A DNA stretch of 17,819 bases from an uncultured Burkholderiales bacterium (lineage in GTDB: Bacteria; Pseudomonadota; Gammaproteobacteria; Burkholderiales; Burkholderiaceae_F): positions 1 to 17,819 of the forward strand of contig CAIQGU010000023.1 of the NCBI GenBank assembly GCA_903871435.1, written 5' to 3'. This document shows, in pieces, positions 1-9,657 of the stretch. Below the pieces are notes generated by a model. It saw only the letters and a list, made by a program, of their open reading frames with translations, was not told the DNA's origin and did no database searches. Numbering within the stretch: the first letter of the stretch is position 1; each line of letters starts with the position of its first letter. The translations under genes and the position numbers were made by a program.

Positions 1-402
1 ACCGGCCATGAACTCGAATTCGAAGGCGGCTACCACCACGGGTATGGCCCGTATGGCGCCGGAGTAGACGACCATGGCGTCGGATTCGCCGGTGTCGCGC
101 GCGGCGTCGGTGAGCCGGTCGCTGTACTTGCGGCTGTCCTTGAATCGCAGCGTGTCCACCGGCAGGACTTCCTGGCCGATCTCAAAGCGGCCTTCCGGAT
201 CGAGCAGCGCATCGAGGCGTTCGCGCGTGCGGATGCGCATGTGGTGACTGCACTTGGGGCACACCTGCAGGCTGCGTTCGAGCTCCGCGCTGTAGAGCAC
301 CGCCTCGCACCCCGGACACTTGGTCCAGACGCCTTCGGGCACGGTCTTGCGTGCGCCGCCCGGCTTGATACGGGGAGGTAAGAGCTTTTCAATCCAACTC
401 AT
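1..402 (-). CDS. accD: Acetyl-CoA carboxylase carboxyltransferase subunit beta (partial, C-terminus outside window)
   Basis: AccD is the zinc-binding beta subunit of the carboxyltransferase half of acetyl-CoA carboxylase. It works with AccA in the cytoplasm to move the carboxyl group from carboxybiotin to acetyl-CoA, giving malonyl-CoA for fatty acid synthesis. The visible 134 codons begin MSWIEKLLPP and hold the four-cysteine zinc ribbon (C29-P-G-C32 and C48-P-K-C51), followed by the start of the carboxyltransferase fold ending near EFEFMAG. The family is usually about 290 residues, so more than half lies beyond base 1. The ATG at 402 is preceded by an AAGGAAG ribosome site about six bases away. 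The gene starts 31 bases after trpA and is probably cotranscribed with it, a common Burkholderiales arrangement. Identification is from motif and context and is firm. Confidence 0.95.
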   Translation of the reverse strand, partial: MSWIEKLLPPRIKPGGARKTVPEGVWTKCPGCEAVLYSAELERSLQVCPKCSHHMRIRTRERLDALLDPEGRFEIGQEVLPVDTLRFKDSRKYSDRLTDAARDTGESDAMVVYSGAIRAIPVVVAAFEFEFMAG

Positions 403-414
403 GCAGCTTCCTTC

Positions 415-428
415 GATGCCCTGGCATC
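415..428. other. Short inverted repeat in the trpA-accD spacer
   Basis: GATGCCCTGGCATC is a near-perfect palindrome between the trpA stop and the accD ribosome site. It could form a five-base stem with a four-base loop in the mRNA. No T-run follows, so termination is unlikely. It might affect accD translation, but this is speculative. Confidence 0.35.
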
Positions 429-433
429 AGACT

Positions 434-1264
434 TCAGGCCGCGCCGTCGATGGCAGCGCGTATTCCGGATATGAGCCCGTAGGCCGCTGGCAGCGCCGAA
501 CCGGGTTTTGCCTGTTCGATCTCTTCCACCAGCCGGCTGCCGACGACGACCGCATCGGCAACCCGTGCCACGGCCCGCGCACCGGCGCCGTCACGGATGC
601 CAAAACCCACCGCCAAGGGCAGTTTGCTGCGCTCGCGTATGGCCGGCAATCGCGCGGCCACGGCATCGACATCCAGATTACCGGCGCCCGTGGTGCCCTT
701 AAGGCTCACGTAATAGAGGAATCCCCGGGCATATTGCGCCACCCGGGCGATACGTTCGGGCGTGGAGGTGGGGGCCAGGAGGAAAATGAGGTCGATTCCC
801 ACCTTTTGCAGGGCCACGGCAAAGGCCTCGCACTCTTCCGGCGGATAGTCCACCACGATGACGCCGTCGACGCCCGCCTGGGATGCCGCGGCCACGAAAG
901 CGTCGGTGCCAAAGTGTTCGATGGGGTTGGCGTATCCCATGAGCACCACCGGCGTGGTGTCGTCACCGCGGCGAAAATCGCTGACCATTTGCAGGCAGCT
1001 GCGCAGGCCCACGCCGTTGCGGATGCCGCGTTCGGCGGCGCGCTGGATGGTGGGGCCATCGGCCATGGGGTCGGAAAACGGCACGCCCAGTTCGAGGATG
1101 TCGGCGCCGGCGCGCACCAGTTCGTGGAGCAGCGGCACCGTGAGCTCGGCGGCTGGGTCGCCACCGGCGATGTAGGTGATGAGCCCGGTGCGGCCACGGG
1201 CTTGCAGGTCGGCAAAACGCCCGGCAATGCGGCTCGCGCCGCGCGTTACGGTCGTCACGCTCAT
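434..1264 (-). CDS. trpA: Tryptophan synthase alpha subunit
   Basis: TrpA cleaves indole-3-glycerol phosphate to indole and glyceraldehyde 3-phosphate and passes indole through a tunnel to TrpB. The 276-residue TIM barrel has the usual family length. The catalytic acidic pair is visible: E58 in [10 protein letters not shown] and D69 in MADGPT. The later glycine-rich phosphate-binding segments (KGTTGAG and [10 protein letters not shown]) are also present. The frame stays open far upstream inside trpB, but the family N-terminus starts at MSVTTVTRG. The ATG at 1264 overlaps the trpB stop by one base (TGATG), with no good ribosome site of its own, which suggests coupled translation. It is followed by accD. 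Confidence 0.97.
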   Translation of the reverse strand: MSVTTVTRGASRIAGRFADLQARGRTGLITYIAGGDPAAELTVPLLHELVRAGADILELGVPFSDPMADGPTIQRAAERGIRNGVGLRSCLQMVSDFRRGDDTTPVVLMGYANPIEHFGTDAFVAAASQAGVDGVIVVDYPPEECEAFAVALQKVGIDLIFLLAPTSTPERIARVAQYARGFLYYVSLKGTTGAGNLDVDAVAARLPAIRERSKLPLAVGFGIRDGAGARAVARVADAVVVGSRLVEEIEQAKPGSALPAAYGLISGIRAAIDGAA

Positions 1265-2502
1265 CAGGTCAGCCGAATCGGACCGGAGCCCGTGACCGCG
1301 CCCATGTCCTTCATGCCACCCGCTTCGGCGATGATGTTCAGGTCCTTGTCGCCACGGCCGCTCAGGTTCACGAGCAGCACCTTGTCGGGCGACAGCGTGG
1401 GCGCGAGGCGCGCCGCATATGCCAACGCATGGCTCGATTCCAGTGCCGGGATGATGCCTTCGATGCGGCAGCAATCGTGAAAGGCCTTGAGCGCCTCGGT
1501 ATCGGTCACGCCCACATACTGCGCACGGCCGGAATCCTTGAGCCAGGCATGCTCGGGGCCGACGCCCGGGTAGTCGAGGCCCGCACTGATGCTGTGGGTT
1601 TCCTGGATCTGGCCATCGGCGTTTTGCAGAAGATAGGTGCGGTTGCCGTGCAGCACGCCCGGCGTGCCCCGCTCCAGGCTGGCGGCATGGCGCCCGCTGT
1701 CCAGGCCTTCGCCGGCAGCTTCCACACCGATGAGCTGCACGTCGCGGTGATTGATGTAATCGTAGAAGATGCCCATGGCGTTGCTGCCGCCGCCCACGCA
1801 GGCAATCACCGCATCGGGCTGGCGGCCGATCATCTCGGGCATCTGGGTGAGGCATTCCTTGCCCACCACGGAATTGAAGTCGCGCACCATCATGGGATAC
1901 GGATGGGGGCCGGCCACCGTGCCGATGATGTAGAAAGTATCGTCAACGTTGGTGACCCAGTCGCGCATGGCCTCGTTGAGCGCGTCTTTCAACGTGCGCG
2001 AACCGCTTTCCACCGGCCGCACTTCCGCGCCCAGCAGCCGCATGCGATAGACGTTGGCTGCCTGGCGGCGCACGTCCTCGGAACCCATGTACACCACGCA
2101 GGACATGCCAAAGCGCGCCGCCACGGTGGCAGTGGCCACGCCGTGCTGGCCGGCGCCGGTTTCGGCGATGACCCGCTTCTTGCCCATCTTGCGGGCGAGC
2201 AGGGCCTGGCCGATGGTGTTGTTGATCTTGTGCGCGCCGGTATGGTTGAGGTCTTCGCGCTTGAAATAGATTTGCGCGCCGCCCAGCATCGCGCTCCAGT
2301 TGCGGGCCGCGTAGATGGGGCTGGGGCGGCCCACAAAATGCTTCAGTTCGTCATGGAATTCGGCGATGAAGGCCGGATCGGTGCGGCTGGCCGCATAGGC
2401 ATCGCGCAGGCCATCGAGCGCGCGAAACAGTGTCTCGGAAACGAAGGTCCCGCCATAAGGACCAAAATGACCACGCGCATCGGGCAAATCGTACAGATTC
2501 AT
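1264..2502 (-). CDS. trpB: Tryptophan synthase beta subunit
   Basis: TrpB is the pyridoxal-phosphate enzyme that condenses indole with serine to make tryptophan, in an alpha2-beta2 complex with the neighbouring TrpA. The 412-residue length is typical. Visible motifs are the PLP lysine K92 in HTGAHKINN, the catalytic glutamate E114 in AETGAGQHG, and the phosphate-binding loop GGGSNAMG. The start ATG at 2502 overlaps the trpF stop by four bases (ATGA), and a GGTGGAG site sits about five bases upstream inside the end of trpF. The trpE, trpG, trpD and trpC genes are absent here, which fits the split trp pathway of betaproteobacteria. Confidence 0.98.
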   Translation of the reverse strand: MNLYDLPDARGHFGPYGGTFVSETLFRALDGLRDAYAASRTDPAFIAEFHDELKHFVGRPSPIYAARNWSAMLGGAQIYFKREDLNHTGAHKINNTIGQALLARKMGKKRVIAETGAGQHGVATATVAARFGMSCVVYMGSEDVRRQAANVYRMRLLGAEVRPVESGSRTLKDALNEAMRDWVTNVDDTFYIIGTVAGPHPYPMMVRDFNSVVGKECLTQMPEMIGRQPDAVIACVGGGSNAMGIFYDYINHRDVQLIGVEAAGEGLDSGRHAASLERGTPGVLHGNRTYLLQNADGQIQETHSISAGLDYPGVGPEHAWLKDSGRAQYVGVTDTEALKAFHDCCRIEGIIPALESSHALAYAARLAPTLSPDKVLLVNLSGRGDKDLNIIAEAGGMKDMGAVTGSGPIRLT

Positions 2503-3200
2503 GCTGCTCCACCTTGAAACGCAACCATATCCGCAGCGGCGCGGGCATCGGCCGTCTGCACAGCGACGAGGAACTCGCGCATAAGCTCCGCGCTCTTGAT
2601 GCCGCGAGCCGACTCGACTCCGCTGCTCACGTCCACTCCGTAAGGGCGCACCGCGCTGATTGCCGCCGCCACATTATCCGCCCGCAGGCCTCCCGCCAGG
2701 ATCAGCGGCAGTTGGCGCTGTTCTTGCGCCGGCAATCTTTCCCAGGGAAACGTGCGCCCTGCCCCGCCATAAACCACTTTGCCATCGGCCGCTGGATGAT
2801 CCGCGGGGGTATCGGCCAGAAGGGCAGACGCACCAGGGAACTGCTGCTCGAAGTTTAGCAAATCCACTCCGGCAGCCACTGCCACGGCCCGCAGGTAGGG
2901 CCGGCCCAAAGACCCACAGAATTCGGGGCTTTCCGAGCCATGAAACTGCATTATCGCCTGGGGCACGCTCGCCAGCGCCGCCAGGATCTGCTCGCGCGCG
3001 GCATCGACAAACAGCAACACCGGTGTGACCCAGGGGGGCACGGAACGGGCCAGGTGGGCAAGGCGCCCGGGGTCGACATAGCGCGGGCTGCCGGCGAAAC
3101 AGACAAAACCCACCGCGTCCGCGCCGAGCGCGCCGGCGGCGCGCACGTCTTCCTCGCGCGTCAGGCCGCAGATTTTTACGCGTGTTCGGTGGACAGTCAT
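2499..3200 (-). CDS. trpF: Phosphoribosylanthranilate isomerase
   Basis: TrpF carries out the Amadori rearrangement of phosphoribosylanthranilate to CdRP, the step before indole-glycerol-phosphate synthase in tryptophan synthesis. The 233-residue protein is a stand-alone TIM barrel, somewhat longer than the roughly 205-residue minimal form because of a C-terminal tail. The catalytic base cysteine C11 lies in VKICGLT, the catalytic acid is D130 in ALLADTP, and the phosphate-binding elements LILAGGL and GVDVSSGVE (around 167-196) are present. Both ends overlap neighbours by four bases: its start with the truA stop and its stop with the trpB start. It has no strong ribosome site, so coupling to truA translation is likely. 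Confidence 0.97.
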   Translation of the reverse strand: MTVHRTRVKICGLTREEDVRAAGALGADAVGFVCFAGSPRYVDPGRLAHLARSVPPWVTPVLLFVDAAREQILAALASVPQAIMQFHGSESPEFCGSLGRPYLRAVAVAAGVDLLNFEQQFPGASALLADTPADHPAADGKVVYGGAGRTFPWERLPAQEQRQLPLILAGGLRADNVAAAISAVRPYGVDVSSGVESARGIKSAELMREFLVAVQTADARAAADMVAFQGGAA

Positions 3201-3988
3201 GACAGCAGGACGGGTTCACCCGCAAGCGGCAGGCCGAACGCCAGATCGTACTCGACCCCCGCGAAGTAAAGCCCGGCGGCCTCAAAGGTTGCCGCCGCCC
3301 TGCCCCGGTCGCGCGCCGCCAGAACCGCCGCCGCCCAAGCCGGCTCGCGCCGGCCGGTACCGACCTCGACCAGGGTGCCCACGATATTGCGGACCATGTG
3401 ATGCAGAAAGGCATTGGCGGTAAAGCGCAGCCGCAACAGCGCAGCGCCGGCCGCCGCCACTTCCAGGCGGCTCAGCGTGCGCACCGGGCTCTTGGCCTGG
3501 CACTGCGAGGAGCGAAAGGAGGTGAAATCATGCGTGCCCAGCAGCAGGCTGGCCGCCGCCTGCATCGCCGGCAGGTCCAGGGGACGGAATACCCAGCCCG
3601 CGCGGTGGTCCAGCAGGGGCGAGCGCACGGGATCGTTGAGGATCCAGTATTCATAGTGGCGGACGCGGGCACTGAAACGTGCGTGGAAATCCTCCGGCAC
3701 CCGGCGCGCCCAGCGCACGGCGACCTGGCCGGGGAGGTAGCGGTTGACGCCGCGGACCCACGACTGCAGTTCGCGATCGCGGGTGGTATCGAAATGCACC
3801 ACCTGGCCGCGGGCGTGCACACCGGCATCGGTGCGGCCCGCGCAGACCGTGGCGAGGGGTTCATCGGCAAAAGCCGCCAGCGCCGCCTCGAGCACGTTCT
3901 GCACGGTGCGCCCGTGCACCTGGGTCTGCCATCCCTCGAAGGAGGAACCGTCGTACTCCAGGCCCAGGGCTATGCGCTGGCGGGTCAC
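3197..3988 (-). CDS. truA: tRNA pseudouridine(38-40) synthase TruA
   Basis: TruA converts uridines 38-40 in the anticodon arm of many tRNAs to pseudouridine. The 263-residue product is of normal length. The catalytic aspartate is D54 in [10 protein letters not shown]. Other family blocks are [12 protein letters not shown] near the start, [14 protein letters not shown] (about 104-117) and [17 protein letters not shown] (about 195-211). The start appears to be GTG at 3988, because the conserved [10 protein letters not shown] segment follows within five residues and no upstream in-frame start fits. It lies 9 bases after the fimV stop and overlaps trpF by four bases. No good Shine-Dalgarno sequence precedes it, so expression may depend on upstream translation. 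Confidence 0.95.
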   Translation of the reverse strand: MTRQRIALGLEYDGSSFEGWQTQVHGRTVQNVLEAALAAFADEPLATVCAGRTDAGVHARGQVVHFDTTRDRELQSWVRGVNRYLPGQVAVRWARRVPEDFHARFSARVRHYEYWILNDPVRSPLLDHRAGWVFRPLDLPAMQAAASLLLGTHDFTSFRSSQCQAKSPVRTLSRLEVAAAGAALLRLRFTANAFLHHMVRNIVGTLVEVGTGRREPAWAAAVLAARDRGRAAATFEAAGLYFAGVEYDLAFGLPLAGEPVLLS

Positions 3989-3997
3989 CGCCGGAGA

Positions 3998-6900
3998 TCA
4001 GACTTCGACGAGCTTGATCAGCTCCACGGCCTGCTGACGCTGTTCACGGGTGCCGTCTTTCATGACTTCCTCCAGCAACTCGCGCGCGCCGTCCTTCACG
4101 CCAAGATCGATATAGCCACGCGCCAGATCGAGCTTGGTCGCCATTTGCGAGGCCATCGGACTGCCCGCCTGCGTCTCGGTGCGGCGCCCCGTGAGGGCGG
4201 CATCGGCACCGGTGAGGTCAAAGTCGATGAGCGGTACCGTTGCCTGGTCGGTATTGGAACTCAGGCGCGGCATATCGCCATCGGCCATGCCACCAATGCC
4301 ACCCACCAGCGTCGGCCGTGACAGCGCTTCCTCGAGAGAAGCACCCGCCGGTGCCGGCGCCGGAGCCCGCGCCGGTGCGGCGGCAGGCAGGTTCAGGTCA
4401 ATCTTGGGTATGGGTACCGAACCCGTGACCGTGGGCGGTGGGGCAGCGCGCAGCGGCCCCGGGGTCGTCGGGGGGAACATCAGGTCCAGCGACGGTATCG
4501 TCGGCGGTTCCAGGGAGTTGACCGTCACGGGCGCGGGCGACTCGGTATCGCGCTCGGCCGGCAGCACTGTGGGACTGTCGATATTGAGCTTGCTGGGACC
4601 CAGATCGAAATCGAGCGAGCCAAAGTCGATGGGCGCAGCCGCCGCACGCACGGGCGGAGGTGCCGGCGGCGGCGGCGGTGCCGGAACGGGAATTGCGGCG
4701 GGACTGGTGAACTGCACCGTCTCGGGCGGAAGGCTGGCCTCGAAGCGCTGGGCCGCCGTGTTGGGCGCCGAAGCTGTCGTGGATGCTGTTTCGGCCTGCA
4801 TATGGGTCTCAGGCGCCAGCGCTGTTTCCGGCAGCGGTGCGTCCAGATCGAGGCCCAGCATCTTCTTCTGATCGCCGACCATCGCCGAGAGCGTGTCGAT
4901 ATCGAAGCCGCTCTGGGTGATGGCGCCGGGACCCGCGTTGGTGTTTTCTCCAAGCCCACCCGACATTGGCTGGCCGCCACCGGCGCCGCGCAGGTCGGTT
5001 ACCGGGCTGCCGTGCAGGGGACCATCACCGCCGGGAGCGCCCGCGTACAGCGGATTGGTGGGGTCGAGCGACTTGCCCAGTTTGGCGGCGCGGTCCCATT
5101 CATCACCGGATCCACCGGTACGGTCGTGCAGTTCCCGGGCCACGGCATTGAACGACGCGGTGTCGCCGCGGCGGGCGTAGATCTCGAGCAGCTTGACGCG
5201 CACGGGATGGCGATCGGGTTGCAGGCGCAGGGCTTCCTTGAGGATGTCCTCGGCCTGCTCCTCGCGGCCATAGGCCACGTACACGTCGGCTTCCGCGACC
5301 GGATCAACCTCGTTGGAGTCGAGCTGCGACGCCGCGGGGATGAAGCTCGAATTGAACGTGCTGGTTGCACCGGTATCGACGCTCTGACCGCCCGCCGAAC
5401 CAAAGAGCGAGTTGGCCGCCATGGGATCGTCCGCCTTGAACTGATCCGACTTGCCGGTGCGCTTGCGACGCAGCAGGTTAAGCCCCACCAGGGCCAGCAG
5501 CAGCGCGCCGCCGATGCCGCCCAACACCGTGGGGGACTGCAGCATATCGGTGATGCCGCCGGAGGAATCGACCGGAGCAGGAGCCGGCGTGGGCACGGCG
5601 ACCGCCTTGGGCGGCGTCACCACCGGAGCATCCTTCTTGGCTGCGGCGGCAGCTTCGGCTGCTGCAGCTGCAGCAGACTTGGCCGCCAGGGCCTTGTCCG
5701 CGGCGGCTTTCTCTGCCGCTGCCTTGTTGTCCGCGGCTGTCTTTTCGGCCAGCGCCTTGTCTGCTGCTGCCTTTTCGGCCGCCGCCTTGGCGGCAGCCTT
5801 GTCGGCTATGACCTTGTCCGCAGCTGCCTTCGCCTCGTCGGCCTTCTTCTTGGCAGCCGCATTCTTGGCTTCGAGTTCCGTTGCCTTGCGCAGATCGTCG
5901 TTGGTCTTCTTCAGCGCAGCGGCTCTTTCTGCTTCTTCCTTGAGCGCGCGCTGGCGGGCAACCTCTTCATCCTTCTTGGCTGCCGCAGCAACCGCCGCTG
6001 CCGCCTTGGCGTCGGACTTGGCGATCTTGAGCTGATCTCCGGTCTTGGGCGCAGCGCCCTTGTCGTCCACCTTTGCGCTTACCTTGCCTTGGCCAGCAGC
6101 AGTGGGCTGCTTGTCGGGCACCGGCGCGGCCGCGGCGGCCACCTGACCCAGGCGGCTGCGATAAGCCGCAAAGTCCGCGCTTTGCGCGGCAACTTCGCGT
6201 TGCGCCTGGGTGGGGTCGATTCCCGAGGCGGCATCGTTGGTCGGCACAACCACATCTCGACCGGCCAGCAGGCGGTTCATGTTGCCGCCGATGAAGGCGT
6301 TGGGATTGGCCTGCACCAGGGCAACCAGCATCTGGTCCAGGGAAACGCCGTTGCCCTTGTTCTCCAGCGCAATCTTGCCCAGGGTATCGCCCGCCTTGAC
6401 GCGTACCGATGACGGCGTGGCACGCGCAGGCTGGGACGCAGGAGCCTGGGAAATGGGTGCAGGAGCCGGCGCCGGCCGCTGGGCCACCGGCGGGGGAACC
6501 GGAGCCGGCATCGGTGCAGGAGGCGCCACGGGGGCGGGAGCGACGGGCGCAGGCGCAACCGGCTCGGCTGCAACCGGCCCTGGCGCCGGCGCGGGAGCGG
6601 CGACGGGCGGGGGTGCTGCGGCCGGAGCGACGATTTCGGGCGACTGCTTGAGCCCGGGGGGATCGAGCAGCACGGTGTACTCGCGCAAGACGCGTCCGCC
6701 AGACCACGTCAGTTCCAGCAGCAGGTCGAGATAGGGTTCGCTGATGGCCTGCGCCGAGGTGACGTGCACGGAGTAGCTGCCGTCGGGGCGGGTCTGCAGA
6801 TCGAAGCGCAACTGGGTGAGCGCCGGATTGAATTCGAGATTGGCCTGCTTGAAGGCCGCCTGGGAGGCAAGCCGCACCTGCAACGAGGGCGCCTCGTCCC

Positions 6901-7195
6901 GGCCCACGGCCGGCACATCGACTTCCGCATCCAGGGGCTGGCCGAGTTCGGAGTGCACGTTGAGCCGGCCCAGGCCCGCGGCGTGCACGGGCGGCGCCAG
7001 CAGCACGAGCGCAAGGCCGCACAGCAGGACGGCGACCGCGAGGGTACCCCGGTGCGCATCCGGCGCGAGGCGCGCCAGCGCGCGCGGACGCGGCTGCCGC
7101 ATACGGTCCGCGTCCATGGAGTTCAGGGACTGCCCAGGGCGCGCCAGCAGGTGATCGGAAACTTGCATGTCAGGCATATGAATTCGCGGCGGCAC
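3998..7195 (-). CDS. fimV: FimV/TspA-family LysM and TPR-like inner-membrane protein
   Basis: In Pseudomonas and relatives, FimV (HubP in Vibrio) is a polar peptidoglycan-binding hub that helps assemble type IV pilus and secretion machinery. That role is transferred by family, not shown here. In the GTG-start numbering (1065 residues) I see: a long basic leader and hydrophobic signal segment at about 51-72, the FimV N-terminal domain beginning AGLGRLNVHSELGQPLDAEV (about 73-180), a Pro/Ala-rich linker (about 189-262), a LysM-like domain (about 264-318), an Ala/Lys-rich coiled coil (about 390-522), one transmembrane helix (about 556-575), a cytoplasmic TPR-like pair (about 630-690), an acidic Pro-rich stretch, and the FimV C-terminal helical domain (about 1018-1065). 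The frame stays open to 7255. I chose GTG 7195 because a GGGGAGG site lies five bases upstream. ATG 7117 or 7102 would give a shorter signal peptide but has no clear ribosome site. Confidence 0.88.
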   Translation of the reverse strand: MPPRIHMPDMQVSDHLLARPGQSLNSMDADRMRQPRPRALARLAPDAHRGTLAVAVLLCGLALVLLAPPVHAAGLGRLNVHSELGQPLDAEVDVPAVGRDEAPSLQVRLASQAAFKQANLEFNPALTQLRFDLQTRPDGSYSVHVTSAQAISEPYLDLLLELTWSGGRVLREYTVLLDPPGLKQSPEIVAPAAAPPPVAAPAPAPGPVAAEPVAPAPVAPAPVAPPAPMPAPVPPPVAQRPAPAPAPISQAPASQPARATPSSVRVKAGDTLGKIALENKGNGVSLDQMLVALVQANPNAFIGGNMNRLLAGRDVVVPTNDAASGIDPTQAQREVAAQSADFAAYRSRLGQVAAAAAPVPDKQPTAAGQGKVSAKVDDKGAAPKTGDQLKIAKSDAKAAAAVAAAAKKDEEVARQRALKEEAERAAALKKTNDDLRKATELEAKNAAAKKKADEAKAAADKVIADKAAAKAAAEKAAADKALAEKTAADNKAAAEKAAADKALAAKSAAAAAAEAAAAAKKDAPVVTPPKAVAVPTPAPAPVDSSGGITDMLQSPTVLGGIGGALLLALVGLNLLRRKRTGKSDQFKADDPMAANSLFGSAGGQSVDTGATSTFNSSFIPAASQLDSNEVDPVAEADVYVAYGREEQAEDILKEALRLQPDRHPVRVKLLEIYARRGDTASFNAVARELHDRTGGSGDEWDRAAKLGKSLDPTNPLYAGAPGGDGPLHGSPVTDLRGAGGGQPMSGGLGENTNAGPGAITQSGFDIDTLSAMVGDQKKMLGLDLDAPLPETALAPETHMQAETASTTASAPNTAAQRFEASLPPETVQFTSPAAIPVPAPPPPPAPPPVRAAAAPIDFGSLDFDLGPSKLNIDSPTVLPAERDTESPAPVTVNSLEPPTIPSLDLMFPPTTPGPLRAAPPPTVTGSVPIPKIDLNLPAAAPARAPAPAPAGASLEEALSRPTLVGGIGGMADGDMPRLSSNTDQATVPLIDFDLTGADAALTGRRTETQAGSPMASQMATKLDLARGYIDLGVKDGARELLEEVMKDGTREQRQQAVELIKLVEV
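5684..5785 (-). repeat. Internal 63-base repeat in the fimV coiled-coil region
   Basis: The peptide AAAEKAAADKALA is encoded twice, at 5785-5747 and 5722-5684, 21 residues apart, within a longer Ala/Lys-rich segment. The codons differ between copies, so it is an old repeat or a product of composition rather than a recent duplication. The 21-residue spacing equals three heptads, which suits a coiled coil. Confidence 0.65.
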
Positions 7196-7200
7196 AAGCG

Positions 7201-7207
7201 CCTCCCC
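7201..7207 (-). promoter_or_regulatory. Strong ribosome binding site that decides the fimV start
   Basis: On the minus strand these bases read GGGGAGG and lie five bases before the in-frame GTG at 7195. None of the alternative in-frame starts (ATG at 7240, 7177, 7117 and 7102) has a comparable site. This supports a long N-terminal region before the signal segment. Confidence 0.55.
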
Positions 7208-7342
7208 GTTCGAGGAAGTTACGGTTTTCGAAAATAACATCAGACACTTACACACGCAAGTTTAGAAACACCAAGAGATGCCATTCTGGTTGAATTAAGG
7301 CATTGCCATACCGCATATTCGTCGCTTATCGCGTTCCACCGG

Positions 7343-7366
7343 GTTCAATCCGGGAGTTCAATCCGG
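7343..7366. repeat. 13-base tandem duplication over the asd stop codon
   Basis: GTTCAATCCGG occurs at 7343-7353 and again at 7356-7366, a 13-base period. The second copy contains the asd stop codon (TGA on the minus strand, 7358-7360). It looks like a small slippage duplication just past the end of the gene. Confidence 0.7.
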
Positions 7367-8485
7367 CCTGCCCAGGAGGATAGCCAGCATGCGGCGCAGC
7401 GGTTCCGCGGCCCCCCAGAGCAATTGGTCTCCGACGGTGAAGGCGGAAAGGTACTCCGGTCCCATCGCCAGCTTGCGCAGGCGGCCGATGGGCACTTCCA
7501 ACGTGCCGGTGACCCGCGCCGGCGACAAGCCCGCAATGCTCTCATCGCGGCGATTGGGAATGACCCGTACCCAGCGATTGGCGCGCGCAAGCAAGGATTC
7601 AATCTCGGCCAAGGGCAGGTCGCGGTTGAGCTTGATGGTGAGCGCCTGGCTGTGGCAGCGCATGGCGCCGATACGCACGCAAAGCCCTTCGACGATCAGC
7701 GCGCCGGGTTGACCCATGGCCGGACGCCCGAGTATGCGGTTGGCCTCGGCGGCCCCTTTCCACTCTTCGCGACTGGTGCCGTTTCCCAGGTCCTTGTCGA
7801 TCCAGGCAATGAGATTGCCCGCGAGCGGGGCGCCAAAATTCTCCGTGGGGAAGGACGGGTCGCGCAAGGTCGCGCTGACCGTACGGTCGATATCGAGGAT
7901 CTGCGCCGCCGGGTCGGCAAGCGCGGCGCGCACGGGATCATGGAGCCGGCCCATCTGCTCGAGCAGCTCGCGCATGTTCTGGGCCCCGGCACCCGAAGCG
8001 GCCTGATAGGTCATGGCGGTAACCCACTCGATGAGTCCGGCCTTGAGCAGTCCATCGAGCGCCATCAGCATCAGGCTCACGGTGCAGTTGCCACCGATGA
8101 AATCCCGCACCCCGCTGGCGAGCGCCGCGTCGATGACCGGCCGGTTCACGGGGTCGAGGATGATCGTCGCGTGCTCGCGCATGCGCAGCGCCGACGCGGC
8201 GTCGATCCAGTAGCCGTTCCAGCCAGCCGCGCGCAATCGTGGATGCACGTCCAGCGTGTAATCGCCGCCCTGGCACGAGACGATGGCATCACAAGCGGCC
8301 AGCGCTGCAAGATCGTGGGCATCTTCCAGGCGCTCGGCCGCACCTGGCAGCTGCGGCGCGGGCGCGCCCGCCTGCGAACTCGAGAAAAAGACACTGTCAA
8401 AATGGGCGAAATCGCCCTCGGCCTGCATGCGCTCGCGCAGCACGGAGCCGACCATGCCCCGCCAGCCGACAAATCCCACCTTCAT
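7358..8485 (-). CDS. asd: Aspartate-semialdehyde dehydrogenase
   Basis: Asd reduces aspartyl phosphate to aspartate semialdehyde using NADPH. This is the branch point to lysine, diaminopimelate, threonine and methionine. From the ATG at 8485 the protein is 375 residues, normal for the Gram-negative class. The N-terminal NADP-binding block is [14 protein letters not shown]. The catalytic cysteine is C134 in [11 protein letters not shown], and the catalytic histidine is H278 in [11 protein letters not shown]. An ATG four codons upstream (8497) is also open. I prefer 8485 because the family begins MK-VGxxGWRGMVG. It lies 17 bases after the leuB stop (5 with the longer start) and is probably in the leu operon, an arrangement shared with other Burkholderiales. 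Confidence 0.96.
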   Translation of the reverse strand: MKVGFVGWRGMVGSVLRERMQAEGDFAHFDSVFFSSSQAGAPAPQLPGAAERLEDAHDLAALAACDAIVSCQGGDYTLDVHPRLRAAGWNGYWIDAASALRMREHATIILDPVNRPVIDAALASGVRDFIGGNCTVSLMLMALDGLLKAGLIEWVTAMTYQAASGAGAQNMRELLEQMGRLHDPVRAALADPAAQILDIDRTVSATLRDPSFPTENFGAPLAGNLIAWIDKDLGNGTSREEWKGAAEANRILGRPAMGQPGALIVEGLCVRIGAMRCHSQALTIKLNRDLPLAEIESLLARANRWVRVIPNRRDESIAGLSPARVTGTLEVPIGRLRKLAMGPEYLSAFTVGDQLLWGAAEPLRRMLAILLGRPD

Positions 8486-8502
8486 GGAGCTGCCCATGGC
8501 GC

Positions 8503-9579
8503 TCAGGCCCCCGCCGCAAGCGCATGGACCACGGCGTCTCCCATGGCGCTGGTGGAGACCGGCGTCTCACCACCACGCGCCAGGTCCGCCGTGCGCAGCC
8601 CGGCAAGCAGCACGTGTTCCACGGCGCGCTCGATGCGCTGCGCGTGCGCTTCCGCGCGCAGCGAAAAGCGCAGCAGCATGGCGGCCGACAGGATGGTGGC
8701 CAGCGGGTTGGCGATGCCCTTGCCGGCGATGTCCGGCGCGGAGCCGTGAATCGGCTCGTACAGGCCCTTGTGGTTGCTGTCGAGCGATGCCGAGGGCAGC
8801 ATGCCGATGGAGCCGGTGAGCGCGGAGGCTTCGTCGGAGAGGATGTCGCCGAACATATTGCCGGTGACGATGACATCGAACTGGCGCGGGTCGCGCACCA
8901 GTTGCATGGCGGCGTTGTCCACGTACATGTGGGTCAGCGCCACGTCGGGGTAGTCGCGCGCCGTTTCCGTGACGACCTCGCGCCAGAGCTGGGTGGTCTC
9001 CAGGACGTTGGCCTTGTCCACCGAGCACAGGCGCCGGCCCCGCACCCGCGCGGACTCGAAGCCCACGCGCGCAATGCGCCGGATTTCGCTCTCGGAATAG
9101 CGCATGGTGTCATAACCTTCGCGCTCGCCCGACGGCAGCGTGCGTATGCCGCGCGGCTGGCCAAAATAGATGTCGCCCGTGAGCTCGCGGATGATGAGGA
9201 TGTCGAGCCCATCGATCACCTCGGGCTTGAGCGCGGATGCCGCGCCCAGGCCGGGAAAGATCCGTGCGGGGCGCAGGTTGGCAAAGAGACCCAGTTCCTT
9301 GCGCAGCCGCAGCAGACCTTGCTCGGGGCGCTGCGCCCGCGGCGCCGTGTCGTAGCGCGGACCGCCCACGGCGCCAAAGAGTATGGCGTCGCTCGCGCGG
9401 GCCAGTTCCAGGGTCTGCGGTGGCAGAGGGTCGCCATGCCGGTCGACCGCAATGCCCCCCACGTCGGCAAAGGTGGTCTGCAACCGCAGCCCAGCCGGCT
9501 CGAGCGCCCGCAGGACCTTGAGCGCTTCCTCGATGACCTCGGGACCGATGCCGTCTCCGGGCATTACGGCAATGTGCAT
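8503..9579 (-). CDS. leuB: 3-isopropylmalate dehydrogenase
   Basis: LeuB oxidatively decarboxylates (2R,3S)-3-isopropylmalate with NAD+ to the precursor of 2-ketoisocaproate in leucine synthesis. It has 358 residues, the usual size. The nucleotide-binding start [15 protein letters not shown], the family motif [10 protein letters not shown], catalytic Y138 in [11 protein letters not shown]189 in [10 protein letters not shown], and the metal-binding aspartates D221, D245 and D249 (VDNAAM and [10 protein letters not shown]) are visible. The dinucleotide-specificity segment [14 protein letters not shown] follows. The ATG at 9579 has an excellent GGAGGAAT ribosome site. A 78-base spacer without an evident gene separates it from leuD. 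Confidence 0.97.
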   Translation of the reverse strand: MHIAVMPGDGIGPEVIEEALKVLRALEPAGLRLQTTFADVGGIAVDRHGDPLPPQTLELARASDAILFGAVGGPRYDTAPRAQRPEQGLLRLRKELGLFANLRPARIFPGLGAASALKPEVIDGLDILIIRELTGDIYFGQPRGIRTLPSGEREGYDTMRYSESEIRRIARVGFESARVRGRRLCSVDKANVLETTQLWREVVTETARDYPDVALTHMYVDNAAMQLVRDPRQFDVIVTGNMFGDILSDEASALTGSIGMLPSASLDSNHKGLYEPIHGSAPDIAGKGIANPLATILSAAMLLRFSLRAEAHAQRIERAVEHVLLAGLRTADLARGGETPVSTSAMGDAVVHALAAGA

Positions 9580-9657
9580 GCCATTCCTCCGTATATTGCT
9601 AATTTTGGCGCTGTTGGCCCCAAGCTCGGGCGAGTTGCCGGTTGCGCAGGTCGCGAA

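Noticed and set aside
320..1480. A plus-strand open frame of about 386 codons opposite trpA
   Set aside because: It is antisense to trpA and the end of trpB, with no recognisable domain.
1265..1855. A 197-codon N-terminal extension of trpA
   Set aside because: It runs out of frame through trpB. TrpA family proteins begin at the ATG at 1264.
4802..6412. A plus-strand open frame of about 536 codons inside fimV
   Set aside because: It is the complement of the fimV low-complexity Ala/Lys and Pro regions. Its Gly/Leu-rich repeats mirror that composition.
9580..9657. Possible small gene or terminator between leuD and leuB
   Set aside because: Only 78 bases, no convincing start and open frame. 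The one inverted repeat (near 9604-9622) is imperfect and lacks a T-run on the minus strand.
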